In this document: piece by piece, positions 36,240 to 50,800 of the stretch
Numbering within the stretch: the first letter of the stretch is position 1
How the letters are laid out: each line of letters starts with the position of its first letter
Origin: Lamellibrachia satsuma
Lineage: Eukaryota; Annelida; Polychaeta; Sabellida; Siboglinidae
Reading direction: 5' to 3'
DNA length: 64,000 nt
Assembly (NCBI GenBank): GCA_033239005.1
Contig: BSQZ01000001.1
Coordinates: forward strand, 6,670,001-6,734,000
The notes under the pieces: model-generated
The model's input: the letters and a program-made list of their open reading frames with translations, nothing else
Databases searched by the model: none
Told to the model about the DNA's origin: nothing
Program-made: the position numbers and the translations under genes

Positions 36240-37401
36240 GTGAGTGGATGTTTTGGCCTACTATTCATTACAAGTTTCTATTCCCAGACATTCCTTCGTT
36301 ATGGATGCATACTTATGACAGGATAACTTGGTAGTTCGTGTTTACAAAGTTTCAGGATACACAGCACTACCACGGAAAAGTGACGCGTTGCCTTGTATTA
36401 CGTAACTTTGGACAATCGAAGAAAAAACACATGACGTTGTCACCAAGTGTACGTAATTGTTCGCATAGCATTGCAGACAGTTGTACGTAACCACAAATGA
36501 TAAATCGATGGTTCGTAGACAGGGTAATATCGGAATGAATTTCGAAAAAAATAAAACCGAGACGACCCGACCGTGTGGTCATAGATGAACCCCTGAAAAT
36601 TTTACACCCGAGATGCAAAGCCAAAGCTCCTAGGAGGAGTTGTACAACGTACAAATATACATACTCACGGTCAACTATAATAAGAAGATATATCGTAATT
36701 GCAAAAAGTGATAGCTGTGCATGATGACAGGTTTTGACGGTCTAAATGTTCAAAGTGACAAATAATCAAACTTTGTCTTTGGTCCTTGGCTTGCCCTTCC
36801 CTAGGACTGGAATATCGCAAGATCGAAACCAACGCATACCTAAGCTACAATTTTATAACACTATGTTTAAAATGTTTAGCTTTCTCTACACTTAAATTTA
36901 AAGCACGAGTTAAATGTCTATCACAGTTTGTTATGTAACACAACATATTTTATCGACAAAACTGTTCGTGTTTGCTGGGTGTTGCAACTACCCGATACAT
37001 CGTACGGGGTTAACTAGCATATTGTTTGCCCTTTTCTCCCAAATAAATTTGTTGAGTTGAAGTTGTGTTGGGTGAGCACAAATAGCACAATTGTCAAATA
37101 TTGTGTTTTAAGGTAGTTTTAGTTATCGGAATTGCTACGAATAGCAGCATTAGTCGTGTAGTTGCATGCCAACACCGTTACGCATGATTATTTATATCCC
37201 CTTCTAACTTCAGTGGAAAAAGTTTAAACACCCTTCAAAATGTACCCACCAAATCAAATGCACTACCATTTTGAAACTAGTCATGTGATGTCTAAAAAAG
37301 GGTGCTTGCCCTGTCCACCCCTGGCGGGCACCCCACCACCTCGCACGTCATTTTACCCAAGGGAAACACTGTAACATTTATGATTAACGAACGTTGTCAT
37401 T

Positions 37402-37468
<67 letters not shown>

Positions 37469-40400
37469 ATATATATATTTATATATTTATATTATAAAGT
37501 TTATTCACTGAACCTGGGCTGTTTCACATATAGAGCTAGATTTTTCACATAAATACAGAATTGAAAATCGAATGTGAAACGAATAATCTTTTCAATATTT
37601 TATACTGTAGTATTCATGTCTCAATGTAACACATTCTTTTTTATAATTATTTTGTCTTGGTAAATATTGTTTTTTCGTTTTTAATTGGAATAATTGGTAT
37701 TTAATTATTTTGAATTGAAGTAATTGGATTTTTATTATTAGGAATCAAATTGGTGTAATTGTTTTTTATTATTTGGAGTTGGAATAATTGGTGTTTCATT
37801 ATTTGGAATTGGAGTACCGTATTCGACCTAATATTATAATTATTTTTAAATGTACATGCTTTAATAACCGTACACCCACCATTTTGTAATCAATGAACCC
37901 CAGGTTACAATCTTGGAATTGGGATCCATGTTGTTGCTTGCTCTCCACCTATGTCAAGGCTCGGCAATGACAGATCAAAAGTTCCACCTATAGCTAGTAA
38001 TAGCAGCAGTGCTCTGCTACTGTTTTGACCATCTGTGAATTCATGTACATAAATGGCAGGTAGCGCCAGTCCAGTCTCGTCAATGAACCTCTTGTCAGTC
38101 ACATACATTAAGATGTGTCCGTCTTCTCGGGGCACATGTCCGGTTATATGTCTGTATGTATTTTTAGAATGGATGGATTGTTTGCCTGCTAACTTGCCTT
38201 CAATGTTTGACTCATCGTTAGTTTTAAACATGTGGTAACAACGAATAGGTGACCTGCTAAGTATATAATATAACACTACAGTTAGGAATTCAAGTGACAC
38301 AGGAACTCCTGTCAGTGTTGTAAGAAATCAACTTCCTTCATTTTGTACAGGTGTTGTACTGTTCCGTTCTTTGAGGCTTGTGTTTTTTTCCCTCCAGGTG
38401 GATAGTTGACCCAAATGTGTATAATATCTCAACATGGTCCGTACACCATTAGCATGTTTACGAGACAGTGGTGGCACCATCTGTGGAAAGGCAAATGGTT
38501 GAAAAGTGGTCGTGATGAATGGCACCACCTGGTGTACAAATGTGATATTTGATTTTCAACCATACTGTAAGTCAATTACAGTAATTGTTTTTTATTTTGA
38601 ATTGTATTATATATATATATATTTTCTTAATTCAGGTAATTTGAAGGTCACTGTTGATTTGTAGTGCCTGTGTCTTGCACTGATGAAGAGTTCTCATGTG
38701 TGTCCAACCGGCAGTGCATCCCAAAGAAGTGGCGCTGTGATGGAACAAACGACTGCAATGACTTGTCTGATGAACAAGACTGTGGTACATAAGATTACAT
38801 GTTATCCTGTATTAATGTTTCTCTATAAAATTGTTGCCATTTTTTAATAATTAATATGCAATAACTTGGTATGACCCTATGCACATTTTCGCAAGTTACA
38901 AGTACCCGATCAATGCTAATTCTTTCGATATCAAAATTGTGCACACTTCTATTAAACTGACAGCCTATGTTACTTCTGATCTGATCTTTTCTCCTCTTCA
39001 GTGGTCTTCCTCTCTTCTGCTGTCCTTTGAAATCTTGTTTGTATGCTTGCTTAACGATGTCATCTCTAGGCATATGACAAATGTGCCCAAACCACCAAGT
39101 TTTCAATAAATTGCTCATGTGTTGGCAGATTCGATCAAGTCATGCGTAGAGGAGAATGGCTACTTTCAGTGTGATGCAACGGACCAGTGTTTCGCAATTA
39201 GTTTCCTATGTGATGGGAAATCACACTGTGGAGATGCGAGTGATGAAGGCAGTCGTTGCAACGAAACTTGCACGCCCAATTTGTGTGGACATGAATGTCA
39301 TGCAACGCCGACCGGCCCTTTGTGCTACTGTCGGGAAGGATACACTCTTGATGCTAACAATGTTACCTGTTCAGGTAGGAGCCGTATCGTAGCCAAGTAA
39401 TTAAAATCAAAGCGAATAATTTGTAAGGTGCCATTCCAAATGTCGTTTCTCATGGCACTGTGCAAAATGTTTTTCGCCACATTTTTTAATTAATAAAATT
39501 AAGACATATTAGAAAAGATATTATTTAAAATGTTAAAACAATATTAATAATAATGCCAAATATTTATAAACCATAATATTTATATGTATGTAGAAAAGGT
39601 TGCCAGATCTGCACATCTGTATATCTGACCAGCCTCTTTAATCAGACCATTTTATTTCAGTAACTTGGCTGGCCTCTGTAGAGGGTTCCACTGTGTGTCT
39701 ACGCTGCTGAAGTAATCCCTTCAACTTGCAGACATTGATGAGTGTGCCGTGGACCCCCCTGTCTGCAGCCACTACTGCACCAACACTGCCGGTAGCTTCT
39801 GGTGTTCTTGTGCATCTGGCTACACGCTGCAGGCGGACGCCCGTCGTTGCCGTCCCACGGATGCTACTAGCGCCATCTTGTTTTACTCGACCCAGTCACA
39901 GATCATGAAGATATCTCTGAAGACAAAGCAGCCGACTGTAATTCAAACCCATTACAACCACCCTGTCGATACAGGTATTCTTGTTGTTTATAAAACTTAT
40001 ACGTTAATTTCACAATTCCTTTCTCAATTAATTTAGCCCATCGTTAATCAGGTTTGTTGATGTTAAAATGATAGTTATATCCACAGTCGGTTTCATAAAC
40101 GAGTGCACACTTTTGTTAAAATTATCAAAAGAATTAACTTTTGAGTGTATAGAGCCAAACCACTGTTGCCCTTTATTTGCCGACTTTGGAGAATATTTTA
40201 GAATAGCATCTTTGTTTATGGTCTGTGTTGCCTATGTAGTTATTCGATAGGTTTTGGGTTGGGCATTATATATTGGAATAGAATGTGGTCTTGATTAATT
40301 TTCAGCATACGACCTTCTGACCAATCGTGTCTACTGGTGTGATGTTGACGAGAAATATGTAAAATCAAGTAGTTCTGAAGGCAAAAATGTGACAACCATC

Positions 40401-43400
40401 ATCAAAATCGGTTTGTACAACAAAACTTGTCTCTCATTTATTAACGTATTATGTGTGTATATAATATATATACATACTTATGTACAATATGTACTTTTAT
40501 AGATGTATGTTTAAAAAATTTTGTGTAGGAGCTGAAAGCATAACAGGAGGGAATGAGGTATATCTTCAGATTGAATTCTGCTGTCATTTATTAATTCTTC
40601 ATTTCTTAAATAAAATTTTCTGGGCTGGCTCTAATGTTGTACACTGCTTAGCCATTTTGGCTAAAGCCCCACATTTTTGTTTAGCCAAATAAAATTTGTT
40701 TAATGTGCATTGAGACAACAATAAATACTCATGTATTCTGCATGCTTTTGAATGAAAATGCTGGTGGCCAAATTGGCTCAAATGGTTAACTTTTGTTTAG
40801 CCAAATCCGATACCATGTGGTCTATGGTCTAAATGACCACTGACCTATGGTCTAAATGACCACTGGCCTATGGTCTACATTACCACTGGCCTATGGTCTA
40901 AATTACTACTGGCCTATGGTCTAAATTACCACTGGTGGTAGTGCTAGCCTAGATGTACAATAACTGATTCCTATGCTAACATCTTCAGATTTAGATACAG
41001 CACATCATACAAACTTTGATTAAAAAGATGAAAGGTCACATATGTTATCACATATTGCAGTTATTAATCTTCCGTGTAGACCATGTCAAAATGAATGATG
41101 CAGAAACATTAAAAAATAATTTTGAACTATTTTAATTAATGCTCCAAGTTTACAATTCACTTGCTATCGTTTCAAAACTTGGGCAATGTTGTTCACGCAA
41201 CTTTGCCTGTGTCTTTCTGAAGAGAGTCAGTAAAAGTCGTTGATCCCTTCTATCTGGTGTCTAGGCCAGGGGAAGTAAAAGATCCCACTGCAAAAGCATC
41301 GGTCAATTCTACTGACTACCTCGCAAGAGGATACTATTAAATGAGTGAATTTAATGATTTAGGTGATTCTACTGACATCAGTCCTTCATGTTGCCTCTAG
41401 GGCTGACTACTCCAGAAAGCATAGATGTTGACTGGGTGGCTAGACGACTTTACATCGTTGACTCGGGGTCCCCCAAGATCATTGTCTGTGCCATGGATGG
41501 CTCTGTGTGCACAGTTCTTATTGCGAGTGACATCAGGAAACCACGATCAGTTGTAGTAGACCCAAATACAGGGTAAGTATTGCATTGTCTATTTTGAGAC
41601 ATTTTCGGTGCTGCCAATGTTACTTCTGTGGATGTGAAAAACAAAGTTTATGCATGGTGAATATTTTTTGGCTGACATAATTATATTTATGTCATTTATT
41701 TCTTTGGGGATTTTCTCAAAATGATATAATTTTGTGGCTATTTTTTTACATTTACAAAAATTATTTTTAGATCTTGTAGCATAACCAAATACATAAATGA
41801 AAAACCCAAAATGTTATTAATCTGGTATTTCAACATCAATCTGTGAAGAAATGGTAAATTTATCTTTAAAAACTTCTACTGAAACTACTCAATTCAAGGC
41901 AAGCCTGCAGTAGCCACCATAGCTACCTTAGAGAACATCTAAATTAACAATGTTGTATTTTGTGTTTTAATCTTTATTGTTGTAAGATACTTACCATTGA
42001 TCAGAAATTGTAAAAACCAGGAATTTTACCGACCAGTAAATCTTCTTATGAAAAATATATCATCATCAAAGGTGAACATTTATTAGTCTGCCTTCTATTA
42101 CCCTGCAACAATCCATGTACATGTTGTAAAACGGGCTTCTATTGCCCCACAAAAATCTCTATACATGTTGTAAAACTGCCTACTATTGCCCCACAACAAT
42201 ATCTATACATGTTGTAAAACTGGCTTCTATTGCCCTACAAAAATCTCTATACATGTTGTAAAAATGGCTTCCATTGCCCTACAACAATATCTGTACATAT
42301 AAAACTGGCTTCTATTGCCCTACAACAATCTCTGTACATGTTGTAAAAATTGCTTCCATTGCCGTAAAACAATCTCTATACATGTAAAACTGGCTTCTAT
42401 TGCCCTACAACAATCTCTACGCATGTTGCAAAACTGGATTCTGCCCTACAACAATCTCTATATATGTTATAAAACTGGCTTCTATTGCCCTACAACAATC
42501 TCCATATGTTGTAAAACTGGCCTCTATTGCCCTACAACAATCTCTATACATGTTGTAAAACTGCCATCATCGCCAAATCATTTATTTTCTACAATATTAA
42601 GATTTTGTGTCGACTGTTTTTTAGGACATAAGTTCAGATAAATCGCCCGTATGAAATCCTGCGCTACTTATATGAGATTTATTTCATATTTACTGACTCA
42701 GCCAAATATTAAAAAGACAGGTTTTGCCCATATGACAATCCACACGCCCGTATGAGCTGAACCATGAAATAACACTGTATGGTTATTATTTTTAACCAAC
42801 GTTGCAATGTCCTAACCTCTGTGACAATGTCCCAACCTCTGTGGCAATGTTCCAACCTCTGTGGCAATGTCCCAACCTCTGTGACAATGTCCCAACCTCT
42901 GTGGCAATGTTCCAACCTCTGTGGCAATGTCCCAACCTCTGTGACAATGTCCCAACCTTTGTGGCAATGTCCCAACCTCTGTGGCAATGTCCCAACCTCT
43001 GTGGCAATGTCCCGTCCTCTGTGGCAATGTCCCGTCAAACAGTCATTCAGTTAACCAAGGGAAATCACTGTACATAATTCCCTTTAACCAAGCACTTGCG
43101 ACATGACTATATACCTCTCCCACACCTTGTAGGGTGCTGTTCTGGAGTGATTGGGGCGTGCAAGCCAAGATTGAACGAAGTGGCATGGACGGCCAGGGGC
43201 GACATGAGTTGGTGTCTACCGACATAGTCTGGCCAAATGGCCTCACTTTGGACTACCCCCTCCAGACAGTATACTGGGTGGATGCGAGTCTAGACCGACT
43301 GGAGAGAATTAACATGGATGGTACAAAGAGAACGGTACGTGTCAAGTCAGACGATTCTTCTTTGATTGATCTGTTCCTGTACTTCTGACTGCACAAGTGA

Positions 43401-44826
43401 CCACATGTAGAGTATTACAACCTATAAAATGTGAATCCTAAAAATGTTGTTAAACGAAAAACCAGAGATTAATGAGATCTTTCAGACCTGTTTTATTTAG
43501 AGGTTATTATCATGGCATTTCTGTCTTATTTGTTGTTAGGACATCAGAATGTGTAAAAATACATTGATGTACAACACAAAACAAAACCAGCTGCAAACCT
43601 TCACTCACTTTCATGAAACCTATTTTTTGTAGTGTCTTACATAAATTTTTTTAGGTCGTTCCTTAATATTAATTAATTATCGTTTCAAGGTTGTTCTCTC
43701 TCTGAACATCCATCATCCATTCTCCGTGGCCGTGTTCGATGACACCGTGTTTTGGAGTGATTGGTTTCTCGAGAGCATAATGGCAGCTGAGAAGTTCTCT
43801 GGCAAGAATCTACACCACGTTGTTGATGACCTAAGACAACCTCTTGGGCTTCACATCTACCATCCCGTGCTGCAGAGCCTGGGTAGGTTCCTTGCATCGC
43901 CATCTTCATTCCGAATCAAAGTGCTCTTGGTTTTAATTTGAAACCAAACTCTTTTGTGCTTTTCCAGTACACAACACTAAGCACGAGTGCTCATTGTCTG
44001 CAGTTTGTGGTGGCTTATCAAACTTTTGTTTACATAATGCAGCAATGTTCTTCTTCTCCCCCCCCGGTTCCCCCTTGTTGGGTGGGGTCCACATTACTTA
44101 GTCTGTTCTGCCCTCTCGACAAGTCGTCCCCATCCATCGCGATCTTCTGCATTTCTTTCCCATTCTCAGCTGTTCACCTCTGATCTTTCAAGATCTCTCT
44201 TAACAGTGTCCCTCCTGTCTTAATCTTGGTCTTCCCCTTCTCCTTCTGCCACCCTTTTCTGTTTTCCTTGCTCTCTTTGTCAACCTCTCCTCACTCATTC
44301 TCTGTATGTCCTGTCCATCATACAGCAATATTTTATTTAATTAATACCCAAGTAAATAAGATGCTGATGAAAACAGCATGAAGCCTGTAAACATCAAAGC
44401 TAACTCTGTTGCATCGTTCAAGAATTTGTTGCTCTGGATGGCGGTGGTATTGTTAAATATACTTGTCTTGCTCCCAATTAATGGTAAAATTTTCTGTACC
44501 TGTATTTCTTGCCCAGGTACAAATCACTGTGCCCACAGCAAATGCAGCCATCTGTGCGTGCTCAACATGCGGAAGTCATACACTTGCCTGTGTCCAGATG
44601 GCACAGTCCTCGCTGCTGATGGCCACATCTGTCATGGTATGTAGCAAAGGCACGAGTCTGCTGGACACTTGTGTGTTGGATGTGCATTTATGAAGTGGTT
44701 TGTCGCAGAGATACAGTTGTAAAGTTGTAGCACCGAAACTTGTTACATCTATGAACAATAAGGACATTTCATAAAAGTTATGGGTAAACCATATGAGTTA
44801 GCAAATATGAACTGTGGGCTTGTACA

Positions 44827-44868
<42 letters not shown>

Positions 44869-47800
44869 CCATATGAAAGGGAGTATTACATTAGACATTG
44901 TTCCTGTAATGTTCCCTTCATGTTTTTTTGTAAAGAATTGTTCTATGTTTGTACTTGTTGTAAAGAATTACATTAAATGATACCCCAGTTGGGTGAATGA
45001 CACTGTGCACTTCCAGATGATCTCAAGACACCGTACTTGCTGGTCGCACGCAAGCAACAAATAATCAAGCTGTACCCCGCAACGATCGGCAGGCGGGCAG
45101 AGGATGTGCTCTCACTGAGTGGTCTTCAGAATGTGGTCAGTTTGGACTATGATTGGTCAAGTCAGTCATTGTTCTATAGTGACGTATCAAAGGACGTCAT
45201 CATGAGAATGAAACTGAATAACACTAATGACAGGTTGGTCATCTTTGTTTATAAATTTAGCCCATGATGCTAAAAACTATCATCTAGATGTATTAGTAAA
45301 AACAAATTAATACATGAATATCCAACAGAGGGAGATGATTATAATCATTAGATATAGGTTTGACATGAAGTATAGTATAAATTAATTGATGAATATCCAA
45401 CAGAGGGAGATGATTATAATCATTAGATATAGGTTTGACATGAAGTATAGTATAAATTAATAGATGAATATCCAACAGAGGGAGATGATTATAATCATTA
45501 GATATAGGTTTGACATGAAGTATAGTATAAATTAATAGATGAATATCCAACAGAGGGAGATGATTATAATCATTAGATATAGGTTTGACATGAAGTATAG
45601 TATAAATTAATAGATGAATATCCAACAGAGGGAGATGAGTATAATCATTAGATATAGGTTTGACATGAAGTATAGTATAAATTAATAGATGAATATCCAA
45701 CAGAGGGAGATGAGTATAATCATTAGATATAGGTTTGACATGAAGTATAGTATAAATTAATTGATGAATATCCAACAGAGGGAGATGATTATAATCATTA
45801 GATATAGGTTTGACATGAAGTATAGTTGGCATTAATCACTAAGCATTAAAAAATGAAATAAAGCTGTGATGCCTTGGAAATGGAACTCGATTAAAACAGG
45901 AAAAGCTTTAAAAGTAGCAAAACACCACAAGTTAACATATTAGAGACATAGTGGGACACAATAAATTAATATGAATGACAGATTTAATCAGATTTACAGG
46001 AAAGTTTACTGGAATATGCATGCTGTAAATAACGCATTCTACGTCCTTGTTCTGATAATAACTTTTGTATGTTCCTGTTAATGAGATCCTGCTTAATGAT
46101 CCTGGTTTGTTGTGCCTCTGACCTCGGGTTGCTGGGGATATAGGCACTATAGAAGTTCATTATTGTCGTGATGTGTGTTGTAGTCAAGTGATCGCGTACC
46201 GGAACATGGGAACAGTCGAGGGTCTTGCTGTGGACTGGATTGCTAAAAACATATACTGGACCGACGCACAGAAGGTGTGTGAGACATAATGGGAAGATAA
46301 TGGCTGGTTGCCAAATTAATTGTATAATGCAGAATTACTTTTTATCACAACTAACACGTTTACTCACTGTTATGAAGAAGGAAATCTGTGGAGAATATTG
46401 TAGAATTCCTTTTAATCACAACTAAAACGTTTACTCACTATGATGTAGAAGGCAACTAGTGGAACCCGAAACATTGTAGTGAGTAAACGTTTTTATTATG
46501 ATTAAAAGAAATTCTACATTATATTATTCTCCCAGTTTGATGAACACTTTCACGAATTGTTGATTTTTAAACTTGCGTTAAGCACTGCTGATGTCATGAA
46601 TTCTGGCTCAGGCTAAAATCTGCTTCCATGTTCTCAGAAACTGCAGAACCTATTGTACAGCTGTCTTTTTATAATGTAGACTTCTTACTCAGAGTGTTAT
46701 AGAGGTAGCCCGCCTGAATGGATCTATGAGGACAATACTGATTGAGAAAGATCTTGAAAAGCCACGTGGAATAGCTGTTGATCCTCTGCATGGGTGAGTG
46801 TCACATGATGTTTTTGAGATATTGAATGGGTATGTAAATATTGATGGAACTATATTTTTTTCTTAAGAAAGATAGAATTATAGGACATGAAGTAACGTTA
46901 GTGAAGGAAAAGTGTAGGTTAGATTTCAGAAAGTGCTCATTCTCACGTAGGACATTCAATGAATGGAACAAATTATCTACAGATTCTGTAAATGCACGAG
47001 AATATGCTTTGAGAAACATTGACATATCTCAGAAAGGCAGGTTACTCATAGGTGGACTTTTGATAAGCCAATGGCTTCTTTATCCACTTGCCATCTGGGT
47101 GTTATGGATTGAATGGCAATCTAGTTAAATCTTGCTAAATGTTTTCTTGAATCTTCATTGTGTTGTTCAGGTATTGCCATGACGATTGTAGGTTTGCTAA
47201 CTTCCTGCTAGCAGTGATCCAACATTGGCATATCGCTGTGCTAACCCTTCTTTAACCAGCATAATTATAATTTTAACACCATCATTACATAACCGGTATC
47301 TACTATGCACTGCTAAGCGCTGCAGTTAAAGATCCTTCCTTAATTAAATTCTTTCGCGCATCTCGTTTCAGGCACATTTCACGGATAGTTTAACCCATCT
47401 AGGATACACTGACATGCTAGCTCATTTGTAAATTAAAAAAAAAATTTTGTGTGAAATCATTGGACTAATTATTAAATTACTGGATCCAGTCAAATCTCGG
47501 CAAAAATATGCCAAACGTGGTCCATCTCTATATACTATTCACACATGTGCAAGTTAGCCGACCTAAGAATTAAGGTAAATTCTTGAGATAATTTTAACAA
47601 AAGTTATTAAACAGACTGCACATATTACTTATACTATTCATGCACGCACGCATGCATGAGTGCATGCAACAAATACACACAAGCACCAAATGTGTAGGTA
47701 AATTAACCTGATTCGAGATGAACTAAATTAATTGAGGAAGTTTTAATAGAACGACCAATTCACTTTGGCCCCTGGAATTGCAGTTCTCTCTACTTCTGCG

Positions 47801-50800
47801 ACTGGGGCGACCACGCATCCATCAAACACTGTGATCTGGAAGGAGTTGACTGCATCTTTGTTGCCGAGGGTCTTGGCTGGCCAAACAACATCGTCCTTGA
47901 CATTGCTGGCTCTCGGATCTACTGGACGGATGCGAAAGTCGGGGTTATAGAATCTGCCAGATTTGATGGTTATGACCGGCATGTTGTGACTAGGTTTGAT
48001 ATATTGCCCTTTAAAATATTAAATTAAAATATCTTGTGATCAATTGAAGATATTGCTGATATTGTCAAATGAGTGACAGTTTTATTTTAATTTAGTTGCA
48101 ACTTGAACATGTTAGCTGGAAGGTCTTAGTAATATTCTGTGGCAGTTGGGGATTTCACCCTTGGTGCTAAGGACAGGGAATCAGCATTGCTGTGGCAGTT
48201 CTGGTAAAGGATGCTTAATTCCATTGTATGTCAAATCTTTTACAAGCCTACTTACACCCCACTTTTCAAATAATTTTTGATCAGGACAAAATCACACATA
48301 CTTTGGCACTAAGCCACACATTTTGATGGACCTGTATGCAACATGTCAATGAATTGACGTAGTTTATTATCTGAAACATTTGATTGCAGGCAGAACCCCC
48401 ATCCGTACTCGTTGGCCATCCTACGGTCAACTGTCTTCTGGACTGATTGGAGGACGACGTCCATCCACTATGCAGACAAGCTTGATGGTAAAAATGCAGG
48501 GGCCCTTGACCTAGACATGGCTGACCTGATGGGAATCATAACCATCACTGAGGAGAACCAGATACAGGGTAATTAGTACGAAGAATAATCTCTAAGTGTT
48601 TCTAGAAAAAATTTAAAATCATTCCGAGTTACTGAATGATTACCAGGTAGTCAAACGTAATTGTCGTACAATATGAATAATCAATATCGAGATGATTTTC
48701 TTCTGTATGATTTCTTTTAAAATGAAAATGTTATTTCAGATGATGTATTTTTTTATATATACAAAATATCCACTATAAACTTGATCGCTACATAAAGTAT
48801 ATTTTGGGTAAAGTGCAACAGGAATTGTAGTTGGTATGAAATGGATTAAAATTGAATGTTTTCATTTGAGGTGAGAATGGCTGTAGTCATAGCAACGGGG
48901 GTTGCAGTCACCTGTGTCTGGCCAAGCGAGCGGCCATGAAGTACACCTGCATGTGTCCACCTGGCATGGCCCTCTCTGCAGACCAACACACCTGTGCAGG
49001 TGAGAATCCTTGATCAGCAAGTGTTCAAAGCAGTTGTGAAATGTTTTTATTTTGATTTTTTCCTACTTGTAACATTTGTCCTATGCTGTCCTAGTTGTCC
49101 TTTTGTCCTACATGTTTTTGTGTGTCTGCTAGAAAGCCTCTGCTAGAAACTGCCTCCTCAATAGTAATATGAACAACTGATTTAATGAAATAGTGTATTT
49201 CTTTTGTTACAATTGCTGAAAGAAGTGATTTTGATAGATGTGGTAACTTGCGAAAGTGAAAATAAGTCGTCATAATATACTTTTTCCCACTTTTTCCCTT
49301 TTCCGCCTTATTTTGACCGGATCCGGTCAAAAATAATTAATAGATTATCTGATGATTTTGCTGAAACTAAATAACGAATTTGTACATACAAGCTAGCATG
49401 TCATAGTGGATACAAGATAGAGTTGATTTTTCACAAAATGTGTCTGAAACAAGACAAGGGAGAAACATTTTTATTGGGGAACGTTTTCTTTGCATCTGAA
49501 GGTTTCTTTGAAAAGTTGTAATTTTTACTAGTTGTTGGCGGTTTATTAAAACAGACTCTGTTGGAAGAACTTTAAATTCTCTACACCTTGTGAAGCATTA
49601 AAAAATAATATGAATAATTTTATTTCAGGTACGAACCTATGTAAAAAATTGTAATGATTCGGCTAAAAAAAATATATAAATGTTAAAATATATATAAATA
49701 TGTAAACACGTTTTTTTATAGATATAATAACAAATAATGAAATATATATAAATTTGATGTAAAATCACAAACAAACCTTGTTGTAGATTCATCCCAGTGT
49801 GGTGACAATGAGTTTGGCTGCCTTGAAAAGTGCATCCCAAGTGTGAAGCTGTGTGACGGCACCCAGGACTGTCCTGAGGGGGAGGATGAGGCCATGGAAC
49901 TGTGCAGAGGTAGGCCAAACACAGGGTACACACCTCTGCCTTAAACCCTGTGTGCACCTCCACCCTAAACCCTGTGCACACCTCAACCCTAAACCCTGTG
50001 CACACCTCAACCCTAAACCCTGTGCGCACCTCCACCTTAAACCCTGTGCACACCTCCACCCTAAACCCTGGGCACATCTCCACCCTAAACCCTGTGCACA
50101 CCTCCACCCTAAAACCTGTGCACACCTCCACCCTAAGCCCTGTGCACACCTCCACCCTAAACCCTGTGCGCACCTCCTCCCTAAACCCTGTGCGCACCTC
50201 CTCCCTAAACCCTGTGCACACCTCCTCCCTAAACCCTGTGCACACCTCCTCTCTAAACCCTGTGCACACCTCCACCCTAAACCCTGTGCGCACCTCCACC
50301 CTAAACCCTGTGCACACCTCCACCCTAAACCCTGTGCACACCCCTGCCCTCTAAACCCAATGCACACCATTGCCCTAAACCCAATGCACACCTCTGCCCT
50401 TAACCCAATGCACACCTCTGCCCTTAACCCAATGCACACCTCTGCCCTTAACCCAATGCACACCTCTGCCCTTAACCCAATACACACCTCTGCCCTTAAC
50501 CCAATGCACACCTCTGCCCTTAACCCAATGCACACCTCTGCCCTTAACCCAATACACTCACACCTCTGCCCTTAACCCAATACACACCTCTGCCCTTAAC
50601 CCAATGCACACCTCTGCCCTTAACCCTGTGCGCACCTCCACCCTAAACCCTGTGCGCACCTCCACCCTAAACCCTGTGCGCACCTCCACCCTAAACCCTG
50701 TGCACACCCCTGCCCTCTAAACCCAATGCACACCATTGCCCTAAACCCAATGCACACCTCTGCCCTTAACCCAATGCACACCTCTGCCCTAAACCCAATG

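Larger units (their letters stand above)
28697..47685 (+). repeat. tandem segmental duplication, copy B
   Basis: Second copy of the 10012-28695 unit. It joins copy A directly at 28696 and continues at 47686 into single-copy receptor sequence. The first 100 bp are more diverged from copy A than the rest. Confidence 0.9.
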
